From NCBI RefSeq assembly GCF_004000235.1, contig NZ_RCIO01000009.1, forward strand, positions 1 to 50,796: a stretch of 50,796 nucleotides of DNA. The letters run 5' to 3'. The position numbers were made by a program, and so were the translations under genes. Every line of letters begins with the position of its first letter. Positions within the stretch are counted from its first letter, which is position 1. Below are positions 39,378 to 48,041 of this stretch, in pieces. The notes below the pieces were generated by a model that made no database searches, had not been told where the DNA came from, and saw nothing but the letters and a program-made list of their open reading frames with translations. Source of the DNA: Mesorhizobium sp. Z1-4. Lineage in GTDB: Bacteria; Pseudomonadota; Alphaproteobacteria; Rhizobiales; Rhizobiaceae.

Positions 39378-39977
39378 TCAATGCAGTGCGCCCACCAGCG
39401 GTGCATCGCCGTCGCGGATGCTCACCCAACGTCCAGTGTGATAGGTCGCCTGCCTCTTCAAAAACAAGTAGCCGGTCTCGTCCCAGGGGAGAATGTCATC
39501 GGTAAGATTGTCGAGGATGTAGTCGCCGACTTCCGTTCTGACGGTGAGGACGGCATGCCCCTCTCCGTTGGATTTCTTGAGAACCGTGAGAAGGAGGTTT
39601 GCGGGCGAAATGCCCTCATTCATCAGGACGCGGCGCTTTTGGAGCGCATAGTCCTCGCAATCACCCCTATCGGTCGGATAGGTCCAAAATTCGTCCTTGC
39701 CGTAGATGTCGATGTCATACATCGGCTTGATCGCCTTGTTGATCGACTCTGATAGACTGGCGAGGCGTCGCCGAAAATCGTTGCTCCACGCTACAGGACT
39801 GACGTCGTTCAATCGTACCGAGCACTCCTTCGGCATGCGCTTGCACAGTTCATAGTGTCCGATCGGTTGAGAGGTCTGGCCTCCAGTCACCATTTGGCTC
39901 GGATGTGCCGACGCCACCCCCGATGAGGCTATTCCCAACAATGCAGCGAGGATTCCCAGCAATATTTTGCTCGGCAT
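39378..39977 (-). CDS. Transglutaminase-like cysteine protease (BTLCP/LapG-like), second copy
   Basis: A 199-residue exported protein with signal MPSKILLGILAALLGIASSGVASA. Triad: Cys107 (DRGDCEDYALQKRRVL), His141 (GEGHAVLTVRTEVGDY) and Asp156 (ILDNL). It shares the same plan as the copy at 24624 (PIGYYEYC / PIGHYELC; WSNDFRRRL region) but only moderate identity, so they are old paralogues. It stands alone, with about 280 bases upstream to the methyltransferase-like gene on the same strand. Confidence 0.92.
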   Translation of the reverse strand: MPSKILLGILAALLGIASSGVASAHPSQMVTGGQTSQPIGHYELCKRMPKECSVRLNDVSPVAWSNDFRRRLASLSESINKAIKPMYDIDIYGKDEFWTYPTDRGDCEDYALQKRRVLMNEGISPANLLLTVLKKSNGEGHAVLTVRTEVGDYILDNLTDDILPWDETGYLFLKRQATYHTGRWVSIRDGDAPLVGALH

Positions 39978-40287
39978 CGTTTCCGCCCCTTCGCCCGATT
40001 CGTTACCAATACCTTAACAACGCAAAGGGTGGCTGACCATTGCAGATAGGCCACAGTTTAGGATGCAACCTGCCTCGCCGGTGCAGCGGCAGGATTACCC
40101 GCATCTCCGGTTGATTGGCGCTCGCAAGGGGTCAATGTGCATTCAATCACTGCAGCGCACAGGCAATTCGCCTTCGCGGTATTCCGCGAAAGTACCTGCG
40201 CAGAGAATTTGGCTCGGGGAACAGCAATATTGCACCCGGCGTTGGATGGGCTAGGCAAGCTTCGGCGGCGTCGTCGCCGTTGAACTG

Positions 40288-40932
40288 ATGCCCGAGGCGC
40301 TCGACAATCTTGCCGGCTGGTGGACCGCAGTCTCCCTCGCCGCAGGAGGCGCTGCCTATGTTGGAGCCGAGACATTAATCGAGCGGGTGACGTCGGGAGA
40401 CGGCCGCGGCCGCCCAATGTGGATGACCTATGTCGCCGTCGCGGTCGACCTTTCGGGTGACGGGTTGCTGATTGGATCGGGCACGGCGGTCGCGACGTCG
40501 CTCGCCATCGTCCTAGCTGCCGGGCAGGTGCTGGCGGATTTTCCCGAGGGCTATTCGGTGGTGGCGAATTTGAGGGAGAAGAAGGTGTCCCGGGCTCGGC
40601 GAATTCTCGTCTCGCTCTCCTTCCCCCTCTATTGCCTAGGGGCGGCCCTGATTGCCTGGTTCCTTCTGCGGAACGCGCCCGACGCCGTCAAGTACATCGC
40701 CCTGAGCTTCGTCGCCGGCCTGCTGACGGTCGCCGTCGTGGAGGGTATGCTGGAGGAAGCGCACGAGGCCGCGGGAGATACGCGAAGCTCTACGCTCGCC
40801 TTCGGCTGCGGCTTTGCGCTTTTCGCGCTCGTGTCCGCCGGACTCGGCTCCCTCCTCGGCAAAGACGGCTTGCCAGGGGGAGGCACCGCAGGAATTTCCG
40901 CGTTGAAGGATCACATGATCTATGCCTCATGA
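40288..40932 (+). CDS. ZIP-family metal transporter, 5'-truncated
   Basis: The 214-residue frame from ATG 40288 has the ZIP features VAVDLSGDGLLIGSG and LADFPEGYSVVANL and several membrane segments. The codons just before it read ASFGGVVAVELMPEALD in frame, which belongs to the family's first conserved segment, but a TAG stands at about 40252-40254 and upstream sequence has no ZIP character. About 40 N-terminal residues with the first membrane segment are therefore missing. It overlaps the CDF gene by 11 bases. Whether it still works is doubtful. Confidence 0.75.
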   Translation: MPEALDNLAGWWTAVSLAAGGAAYVGAETLIERVTSGDGRGRPMWMTYVAVAVDLSGDGLLIGSGTAVATSLAIVLAAGQVLADFPEGYSVVANLREKKVSRARRILVSLSFPLYCLGAALIAWFLLRNAPDAVKYIALSFVAGLLTVAVVEGMLEEAHEAAGDTRSSTLAFGCGFALFALVSAGLGSLLGKDGLPGGGTAGISALKDHMIYAS

Positions 40933-41890
40933 TCACGGCCACGCCCACATAGATCCGAAATCGGGGGACCGACGGGTCTCCGTGGCCATTTGGGCGAATG
41001 GCCTTCTGACCGTCGCGCAGATCGTCGGCGGCATCCTGGCTGGCAGCCTCGCGCTGATCGCCGATGCGCTGCACAACTTCTCCGACATGGCCTCGCTCGT
41101 TATCGCCTTTGTGGCACGCAAGATTGCGCGCCGCCCGGCCGACAAACGCATGACCTTCGGTTATGGCCGGATCGAGATAGTTGCCGCGCTGATCAACTAT
41201 ACCACGCTGATCCTCGTCGGCGTCTACCTGATCTATGAGGGCGGCATGCGGATGATCGATCCGCCCGAGGTCCAGGGCTGGACCGTGGTGGTTCTCGGCA
41301 GCATCGCCCTCGTGGTGGACACGCTCACGGCACTCCTCACCTGGTCGATGCAGAAAGGCAGCGTAAACATACGCGCTCTCTTTCTGCACAACCTGTCTGA
41401 CGCGCTTGCATCGGTTGCCGTGATTGTCGGTGGTGCGCTTATAATACTTTACGATATCCGCTGGGTTGATCCGGCGATCACAATTGGTATTGCGCTCTAC
41501 ATCTTGTATCTCTCCTTTACCGAAATCGGTGGCCCGATCCGGACGCTGATGCTGGGGAGTCCGCCGGATATCGACAGCGACGCCGTGATCGACTCGATTC
41601 GGAATGTCGCCGGGGTCCGAGACGTTCACCACGTGCATCTCTGGCAGATGCAGGAGCACGAGGTGGCGCTCGACTGCCACGTGGTCCTAGCAGCGAAGGG
41701 CTGGAAGCGTGTCGAATCCGTCAAGGGCGACATTAAGGAGCGCCTGGATAACCGCTTCGGCATCGCCCATTCCAGTCTGGAGTTCGAGCACGTCGATTCC
41801 GCACACAGTGACGCCGATCTCTACGGACATGACGGGGCGGTGGGAAAGGAGAAAGACCATGTTCACCGAAACGCTGACAGCGCAGGATGA
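40922..41890 (+). CDS. Cation diffusion facilitator (Zn/Cd/Co exporter)
   Basis: A 322-residue transporter with six membrane segments. Metal sites ALHNFSDMAS in segment 2 and FLHNLSDALAS in segment 5 (HxxxD twice) mark a zinc-type CDF such as CzcD/ZitB. The N-terminus MPHDHGHAHID and C-terminus (HSDADLYGHD...HVHRNADSAG) are His-rich, and the cytoplasmic domain reads VAGVRDVHHVHLWQM. It is coupled to the truncated ZIP gene. It moves Zn(II) or Cd(II) out in exchange for protons. Confidence 0.95.
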   Translation: MPHDHGHAHIDPKSGDRRVSVAIWANGLLTVAQIVGGILAGSLALIADALHNFSDMASLVIAFVARKIARRPADKRMTFGYGRIEIVAALINYTTLILVGVYLIYEGGMRMIDPPEVQGWTVVVLGSIALVVDTLTALLTWSMQKGSVNIRALFLHNLSDALASVAVIVGGALIILYDIRWVDPAITIGIALYILYLSFTEIGGPIRTLMLGSPPDIDSDAVIDSIRNVAGVRDVHHVHLWQMQEHEVALDCHVVLAAKGWKRVESVKGDIKERLDNRFGIAHSSLEFEHVDSAHSDADLYGHDGAVGKEKDHVHRNADSAG

Positions 41891-42221
41891 CGTCGTGGGG
41901 ATTGCCTGCGAAGGCAAGCTGACCGAAGACGACCTGAAACGGATGCACGCGCTGCTGCATGAGCGGCTGCAGGCAGAAGCCAAGCCCGGCCTTGTCGTCG
42001 ATCTCACAGGATTCGAAGGTTACGAGGGGCTCGCCGCGCTTCGCGAGGACATGAAGATGGACACGACCCACCGCAACGACTTTCGCCGTATCGCCGTCGT
42101 CGGCGACAGCAAATGGATGGAATGGGGAACGTCGCTGGCGGGACTTCTTACGTGTTCTGAGATGCGCTGGTTCGGGCCCGGCGAGAAGGAAGCGGCTGCC
42201 GAGTGGGCTCGCAGGGGCTGA
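41859..42221 (+). CDS. SpoIIAA-like (STAS/SEC14-fold) protein
   Basis: A 120-residue soluble protein of the SpoIIAA-like family: VVGIACEGKLTEDDLKRMHALL, then GLVVDLTGFEGYEGLAALREDM, FRRIAVVGDSKWMEWGTSLAGLL and a C-terminal MRWFGPGEKEAAAEWA. Its role in bacteria is unknown; a lipid- or membrane-related regulatory role is proposed for the fold. AGGAG stands 8 bases before ATG 41859, inside the CDF gene (32-base overlap), so it is part of the zinc operon. Confidence 0.9.
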   Translation: MFTETLTAQDDVVGIACEGKLTEDDLKRMHALLHERLQAEAKPGLVVDLTGFEGYEGLAALREDMKMDTTHRNDFRRIAVVGDSKWMEWGTSLAGLLTCSEMRWFGPGEKEAAAEWARRG

Positions 42222-42379
42222 TCCATTCTGTTGTCGGTAGGCACTAGCCGGGCGGTCGCGTCCAATCTGGGTGCTCCTTATTCTGCTGATCCAACCCTTT
42301 GTCCGGCTGCCTGTTGTTATCAGCGCGCCTGAGGATCGACTGGTTGTACGCGGCAGCGGAAACCGCGATGGCATGACCG

Positions 42380-42553
42380 TCAGAAGTCGAACAACTCGCT
42401 CAGGAACGATCCCTTCTTCTCGCGGTACGGCTTGCCGCCGTGCCCGTGACCTTGCTGGCGGAGCGCCTCTCGGCTTGTCGAAGGAGCCGACGGTGTCGCC
42501 GATCGCTCTATGATCTTGTCCAACTCGCCACGGTCAAGCCACACGCCCTGAGG
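42380..42553 (-). pseudogene. zf-TFIIB domain protein remnant
   Basis: The minus strand reads QGVWLDRGELDKIIERSATP ... GHGHGGKPYREKKGSFLSELFDF and then stops at 42380. This is the C-terminal part of the small bacterial zf-TFIIB proteins (CPxCxGxWLDRGELDKII, KKxxFLxELFDF end). The N-terminal zinc-binding CxxC half is gone, and an in-frame TGA lies directly before the fragment. Confidence 0.75.
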
Positions 42554-42624
42554 TCAATTCCGTTTCGAAATAACTTCTCGATCTCCCGATTCAACCAGGG
42601 CCTCTTCCGGGCCGTGACCCGCGC

Positions 42625-42653
42625 TTGCACCGGGACAACTGCGATGCTAAATT
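42625..42653 (+). promoter_or_regulatory. Promoter of the two-domain oxidase-ZIP operon
   Basis: TTGCAC, 17 bases, TAAATT, a good housekeeping-type promoter, ends 30 bases before the ATG at 42684. The 21-bp inverted repeat at 42653-42673 starts at its last base, where a repressor would block transcription start. Confidence 0.6.
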
Positions 42654-42673
42654 GCAAATCGTTCGCATTTGCA
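42653..42673 (+). promoter_or_regulatory. Perfect inverted repeat, candidate repressor site
   Basis: TGCAAAT, 7 bases, ATTTGCA: perfect 7-bp arms directly after the -10 box and just before the ribosome binding site region of the oxidase gene. Size and AT-rich arms recall sites of FUR-superfamily repressors (Fur, Mur, Zur) in alphaproteobacteria; which protein binds is not known. Confidence 0.6.
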
Positions 42674-42683
42674 GGAATGAAAG

Positions 42684-43814
42684 ATGGGCGAAATCACCGA
42701 TTGGTTGAGGGTAAAATTGAGTAGGCGCGGCATGCTGGGCGCTGGTATCCTGGCGGCTGGGGGATCGGCCGTAGCTGCCACCGGCGCCGCTCAGCAATCC
42801 TCCCGAACCGAACATCCCGGCCGCACGGCGCGCACCGGAATGGGCTCAGCCGGTCATGGCTCACGCCACGGCGCGATGATGACTGTCGGCGAGGTCGATG
42901 AGGAACTCAACGGCTTCGATACTATGAAGATGCTGACCGACTGGGAAGTCGGCACTGTCTCCCGCCTCCCCGACGGGCGGGTCTTACGCACCTTCGAGAT
43001 CGATGCCGTCGACAAGGAGATTGAGATTGCCCCTGGCGTCATGTTCCCGGCCTGGACCTACAACGGTCGTGTACCTGGGCCGGCGCTCAGAGCGACCGAA
43101 GGCGAGAAGTTGAAGATCGTTTTCCGCAATTTCGGCTCGCACCCTCACTCGATCCATTGTCACAACATCCATTCCGCGCGCATGGACGGCATTCCCGGCG
43201 CCGGCGTGATCGGACCGGGGGAAGAGTTTGTCTACGAATTCGATGCGACGCCGTTTGGCTGTCACCTTTACCATTGTCACGCGCTACCGCTGAAACGCCA
43301 TATCCACAAGGGGCTCTACGGGCTCTTCGTCATCGACCCCGACCCCACGCTTCACCCGGAGCACGCCGATGTCGCCCGGTCTCGCCTGCTAGGCACGCCG
43401 GAGAATGCGGAGTGGCAGGAACTCGCGATGGTAATGAATGGATTCGATACCAATTTCGACGACGAGAATGAGGTCTATGCCGTCAACACGATCGCGCATG
43501 CCTACATGAAACGGCCGATTGCGATACGGCGCGACAAGCCGGTACGGGTCTATCTCGTGAACGCCGTTGAATTCGATCCGATCAATTCCCTCCACCTTCA
43601 TGCGAATTTCTTCGACTACTACGATCACGGTACGACGCTGACGCCGACGCTTCGAACGGTCGATACGGTCATGCAGTGCCAGGGCCAGCGCGGCATTCTC
43701 GAGTTCTCGTTCGCGGACCATGAGCCTGGACTCTACATGTTCCACGCGCATCAGTCGGAATTTGCCGAACTTGGCTGGATGAGCTTTTTTGACGTCCGGG
43801 AGGCAGTGGCATGA
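42684..43814 (+). CDS. Two-domain multicopper oxidase, Tat-exported
   Basis: A 376-residue protein with signal LSRRGMLGAGILAAGG. Two cupredoxin domains: the first has HSIHCHNIHSARMDG and CHLYHCHALPLKRHIHKG, the second LHLHANFFDYYDHG and FHAHQSEFAELGWM. This layout is that of two-domain laccase/nitrite-reductase-like oxidases, which work as trimers, and not of the CopA-type enzyme at 20367. A Met/His stretch (GMGSAGHGSRHGAMM) follows the signal. It overlaps the ZIP gene by 4 bases, so oxidation of a metal ion and its transport may be linked, as in Fet3-Ftr1-like systems (inference). Confidence 0.88.
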   Translation: MGEITDWLRVKLSRRGMLGAGILAAGGSAVAATGAAQQSSRTEHPGRTARTGMGSAGHGSRHGAMMTVGEVDEELNGFDTMKMLTDWEVGTVSRLPDGRVLRTFEIDAVDKEIEIAPGVMFPAWTYNGRVPGPALRATEGEKLKIVFRNFGSHPHSIHCHNIHSARMDGIPGAGVIGPGEEFVYEFDATPFGCHLYHCHALPLKRHIHKGLYGLFVIDPDPTLHPEHADVARSRLLGTPENAEWQELAMVMNGFDTNFDDENEVYAVNTIAHAYMKRPIAIRRDKPVRVYLVNAVEFDPINSLHLHANFFDYYDHGTTLTPTLRTVDTVMQCQGQRGILEFSFADHEPGLYMFHAHQSEFAELGWMSFFDVREAVA

Positions 43815-45019
43815 ATGACGCGCATCCCTTCGACGAAGCAGCATCGACTCCGACCGAGGCGCCGCGATCCCGCGCGACCCTCGTCTGGCTTCTGCTGCCG
43901 CTCATGGCGCTGGCGCTTGCAACTGCATGGCTCGTTACGGCTGACCCGCTGAGAAGTTTCGACAACGGTGCGCCCCCAGTAGAGAACCTGACATTCGAGC
44001 GAACGGTCTTGTCGCAGGACGGTATCGACGTCCTCGTCCGCGCTGGCGGATCGGATCCGATGATCATCGCGCAGGCGCTGGTCGACGATGCCTACTGGGA
44101 ATTTGTTCAAGAGCCGTCTGGACAACTAGCGCGGGGTGAAACCGCCTGGATCCAACTGCCCTATCCTTGGGTTCAGGGTGAAGCGCATGTGGTAACGATC
44201 ATCACGAGCACCGGCGCGACCTTCGAGCACGAGATCCCGGTCGCCGTGCCGACGCCGGTGCCCACCACCGGAAGCCTCGTTAGCCAGGCGCTCCTCGGCG
44301 CCTTTGTCGGTATCGTTCCCGTTGCGATCGGGCTCATGTTCTATCCGGCGCTGCGCGGTGTCGGGCGCGCCGGCATGAACTTCCTTCTCGCCATGACGGT
44401 GGGCCTGCTCGTCTTCCTGATGATCGACGCTGCGGGCGAGGCGTTAGAGATTGCAAGCGAAGCCGCGGCCATCTTCCAGGGTCGGGTGATGGTGGTCCTT
44501 GCGGGCGCGGCGAGCTTCCTGCTGCTCATGGCCGTCGGCCGCCGCAGCGGTACGCCAGCCGGCTTTACACTTGCGACGTTCATTGCGCTCGGTATCGGCC
44601 TCCACAATCTCGGTGAGGGACTGGCCATCGGCGCCGCCTTCGCTTCGGGAGCGGCCGGGCTCGGCACGTTCCTGGTGCTCGGCTTCACCATCCACAACAT
44701 CACCGAGGGCATCGGCATCGCGGCTCCAATGCTCAAGTCCCGGCCGGCCCTGTGGGTGTTTCCGGCGCTAACGCTGGTCGCCGGCGGCCCTGCTGTGCTC
44801 GGGCTCTGGATCGGAAGCCTAGCCTACGCGCCGCAATGGTCGGCGCTGGCGCTGGCGATTGGTGCAGGCGCGATCCTGCAGGTGGTCGTCGAAGTCACAG
44901 CCTACCTGATGAAGGCTGACGGACGCGGCGCTGTGGCATTTTCTTCTTGGCCGGTCCTCTCGGGCTTGGCCTTCGGTGTGGTGTCGATGTATGCAACGGC
45001 GATGCTGGTAAAGATCTGA
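43811..45019 (+). CDS. ZIP-family transporter with N-terminal periplasmic domain
   Basis: A 402-residue protein. One membrane segment (TLVWLLLPLMALALATAWLV), then a soluble domain of about 110 residues (residues 45-155, LTFERTVLSQDGIDVLVRAGG...) probably outside, then a ZIP domain with its two metal motifs LHNLGEGLAIGAA and IHNITEGIGIAAP. Such fusion ZIPs are coupled here to a multicopper oxidase (ATGA overlap). ZIPs bring divalent metals into the cytoplasm; the substrate may be the metal treated by the oxidase, such as Fe or Mn, but this is inference. Confidence 0.88.
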   Translation: MNDAHPFDEAASTPTEAPRSRATLVWLLLPLMALALATAWLVTADPLRSFDNGAPPVENLTFERTVLSQDGIDVLVRAGGSDPMIIAQALVDDAYWEFVQEPSGQLARGETAWIQLPYPWVQGEAHVVTIITSTGATFEHEIPVAVPTPVPTTGSLVSQALLGAFVGIVPVAIGLMFYPALRGVGRAGMNFLLAMTVGLLVFLMIDAAGEALEIASEAAAIFQGRVMVVLAGAASFLLLMAVGRRSGTPAGFTLATFIALGIGLHNLGEGLAIGAAFASGAAGLGTFLVLGFTIHNITEGIGIAAPMLKSRPALWVFPALTLVAGGPAVLGLWIGSLAYAPQWSALALAIGAGAILQVVVEVTAYLMKADGRGAVAFSSWPVLSGLAFGVVSMYATAMLVKI

Positions 45020-45463
45020 TCGGACCTTGAAGACAAGGCGCCCGACTTGCATGAGATCCGGCTCCATCTTTCCATGTCAGCAGCCGCATCGAACGTGTAG
45101 TGTCAAGCACCGTTGTGCCCATGTTGGCCAGGATTGCTGGCCAGAAACGAGCGACGCCCGCCGCAGGTGTCATCATTTCAAGCCGAGAGCTTTCCCGATG
45201 CTCAGTTTAAAGTTTTGCATCACCGCATTGGACAGGCCAATCATCAGGGCAACATCTATCACCCGCCCATGCAAAGGCGCTCAAGTGCCACATCCGTGCG
45301 GCGCGCCATCATGGCGATGCCGATAAACGAATACGAATGCGAACACGCTTCGCTTCATTCAAGGTGCCAGAAACTGAGATTGCGAAAGATATACGCAGGC
45401 TCCTGGGAGTGTGGAAGAATGACGTTTCGGGCGTAGTCACGTTTCAAAGCTTTGTCGGGTACA
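45020..45463. other. Stretch without a recognisable gene
   Basis: Between the ZIP gene and the convergent VKOR pseudogene no convincing coding frame is visible; frames on both strands are short, Cys/Arg/Pro-rich and without motifs. I see no terminator hairpin either. Confidence 0.4.
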
Positions 45464-47130
45464 CTAAGCGATGATGCGGTCCCAGCTTCCATAGTGTTCC
45501 TCGCTCCTGCGGCCGCGGGGCAGGCTGAGCGCCACGAGGACGATCCCGGAGATGACACCGATCAGGCTGCCCGCAACCGTCCCGCCATCGAGCAGCAGCG
45601 GTGCCACAATCAGCCAAAGACCGAACAGGATATTGAGAAACCTCAACGGCCGGGCCACTTCGGCCCAGGCGATGACCGCGGTCGTCAGGACCAGCGCACC
45701 CACGAGGTGATCGCTGCCTGCCAGCGGCATCGTGTTGCCAAAGATCGCGCGACTAAGCATCAGGAAGGCACCGATCGCAGCAGTCAGCGCAAGCGTCCAC
45801 GGCACCGTTACGCCCCGCGCACTCTGCCGGAAAATTGCCAGCGGCCGTGCGTCAAAGCTCATCTCGCCCCCGGTGGACGAGCCCGGCAACGCATCGCCTC
45901 GGAAGAAGGCGCGCCAGAATGGCCGACCCCGGCGCGTGTTCCAGACCATGAATTGGACCATGGCAACGATCTCGTCCAGCGAGAAGGGAATCATGATCAG
46001 CATTGCCAACGCGGCCAGGAGACAGATCGTGCAATAGGTGCCGATGGCGATCGGCTGAATGATGATGAAATAGATGCTGACGACACCGAGAGGTCCCACG
46101 ACGATGCCGAACAGTGCCACCATCCATGGCATGGTGCGCCAACGCAGCCGGCTGCCCATAACGCCCATCAGGATTTCGAACATGTAGCTCATAGCGCCCA
46201 GACCGCCATCGGCTATTGGCCACGCCTTGGAGACATCCGAGGTGATGATGTACTCGGTACCGTTGAGCGCCGAAGGGGACGAGAAGAACGGTTCCCAGAC
46301 ACTATCGATATGGCCAAGTTGGTAGGCCGACAGGAGCGCGACAGGATGAAGCCGACGACGCCGAGCGCGATGATCGGCAGGCGCTGAACATAGGTCGAGG
46401 GGCAATAGGTCCAGCCGGGCGGAATATCGCCGTCGTCCATCATTCCTTCGCGCGACATTCCGGGCATCATGGGGACGAGGATCGTCAGTGCGATCACCAG
46501 GACGCCGATAAGCGTGTCGTTGGCATAGACCGCAGCATCCGGCGTCCAGAAAACCAGCGGTGCGGCCAGCAGCCAGACGCCGAGCGCGGCATTGGCCCAT
46601 TGGGCCCAACCGTTGCCGGGCCGCAAAGAAAGCGCGGCGAAAAACATGATGGCAAGTCCGGTGAACACGTCGTTCCAGGCTGTCATCCAACTGCGCGTGG
46701 CGAGATCCAGCAGGCCGCGATCCTCGGTCACGCGCTGGACCGCGGCGCTGAATTCTGTCTGGTCGAATGTGCCGAAAACCGAAGGCGCGGTGGCAAGCCA
46801 GAGACCGAGCGCCATGACCAGCCAATGCACCCAGAGCATCGAAAAATGCATCTGCCGCACATGGGCTTGGTGTTCGCGTTCGGCTTCGTCCACTTCCGCC
46901 GCAGACGGATTTTCCCCTGCCTCTTCCTTTGCCGCTTCCAGCGCCACCTTCTGCGCTGAAACCCTAGCGGCGTTCAAACCGTTTTCGCCATACCACGCGT
47001 GGGGATCGTCTTTCAGGCGTGTAAGAATGCGTGGCATGTCCTCGCGCAATGAATGTCTCGGTTTCCAGCCGAGTTCCTTGCGGGCTCTTGATAGATCCAA
47101 CTCGTAGTGATCGCTGGAGATGTCGACCAT
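45464..47130 (-). pseudogene. SPW-repeat / vitamin K epoxide reductase-like membrane protein, frameshifted
   Basis: From 47130 the frame reads the C-terminal end of an epimerase (YELDLSRARKELGWKPRHSL), then a hydrophobic region with SPW-type segments (HWLVMALGLWLATAPSVFG, NAALGVWLLAAPLVFW). At PIIALGVVGFILSR one base is missing between 46334 and 46335 (CGC TC CTG where CGC TAC CTG fits), and the protein goes on in another frame: LSAYQLGHIDSVWEPFF, a VKOR-like part with the CxxC redox pair GTYCTICLLAA, and a final SPW segment NILFGLWLIVAPLLLDG. VKOR enzymes make disulfides in membranes. Together with the epimerase frame it appears to be one broken fusion gene. Confidence 0.75.
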
Positions 47131-47136
47131 CCAGGC

Positions 47137-48015
47137 TCAGATGAAGGCATCTTCGCCGAGTACCTTGTTTTCTGTCCAGGCACCCAGCTTGGCCAGCTTC
47201 GGCGGCACGTTCCAAGTGATCCAGTCCTCGCCGTGCAGTTCCCGCCCGATCAGGCGCTGCAATTCGCCAAATGGGATCGGCTGTGCCTCACCGAGCAGAA
47301 CCGGAAACGTATCCGGCAGGTCGGCGCGGCGGTCAATTACACGCTCCACCGCATCAAGGAGATCCTCCAAGTGCAGAAATGCCTGACCGCGCTGCAGATC
47401 ACCGGGATAGACCTTGCCGCTGAACCGTCTCTCGTAAATGCGCGCGATCTGATGCGCGAGAAACGTCGAATGTCCATTATCGTCGTAAATGCCGGCCGGG
47501 CGGAGGAGAACATGCTTTTCGCCTCCCCTCTCATCTCGCAGCATCGCCTCGGTCCGAACCTTCGACGCCCGATAGGGCAGTTTCGGATCCAAGGGATCGT
47601 CTTCCGAAATCGGTTTTCCCGGCTCGGTTGGCGCGTGCGCCAGCATTGTCGAGGCGAACACAAACTGCTCCAAATCGAACTTCTGCAGCCCTCGAAGAAG
47701 TCGCTTCGAGCCTTCGACCGTTACTGCCTCGTAAGCCGGGCGTTCTTCGCCGGTCAGGTCGAAATAGGCGGCAAGATGGATGCAAGAGGCGATCCTGTTT
47801 CCGTAGGCGTGCCGGATCCGCTTCAGCGCCTGGTCTACGCTTGACTGGTCCGTGATGTCGAAGCACACGCATTCGGCCATGTGGGGCGGGTGAGGTGGCG
47901 TGTAGCGATCAAGGCCGACGACCAGATAATTTTCGCTCAATCGGCCCGTGACGGCCGCGCCAAGATATCCGCTCGAACCGGTGACCAGAACGACCGGCTT
48001 TTGCTCTTGGTTCAA
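47137..48015 (-). CDS. NAD-dependent epimerase/dehydratase domain, N-terminal part of a broken fusion
   Basis: A 292-residue short-chain epimerase: NAD motif VTGSSGYLGAAVTGRL, catalytic-type segment LPYRASKVRTEAML (Tyr-x-x-x-Lys) and LRPAGIYDD. It ends at a TGA (47139-47137) inside ...GEDAFI*AWMVDIS; the following codons, in the same frame, continue the normal epimerase C-terminus encoded at 47130. The stop therefore seems to be a nonsense change (CGA to TGA would restore Arg). As a shortened protein it lacks about 40 epimerase residues and may be unstable. The start is ATG 48015, which lies 26 bases after the small gene at 48042. Confidence 0.8.
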   Translation of the reverse strand: MNQEQKPVVLVTGSSGYLGAAVTGRLSENYLVVGLDRYTPPHPPHMAECVCFDITDQSSVDQALKRIRHAYGNRIASCIHLAAYFDLTGEERPAYEAVTVEGSKRLLRGLQKFDLEQFVFASTMLAHAPTEPGKPISEDDPLDPKLPYRASKVRTEAMLRDERGGEKHVLLRPAGIYDDNGHSTFLAHQIARIYERRFSGKVYPGDLQRGQAFLHLEDLLDAVERVIDRRADLPDTFPVLLGEAQPIPFGELQRLIGRELHGEDWITWNVPPKLAKLGAWTENKVLGEDAFI

Positions 48016-48041
48016 GACTGAACTCCAAAATCAGTCCTGCG

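Noticed and set aside
40790-41680. A 296-codon open frame on the minus strand
   Set aside because: Antisense to the CDF exporter gene; no motif.
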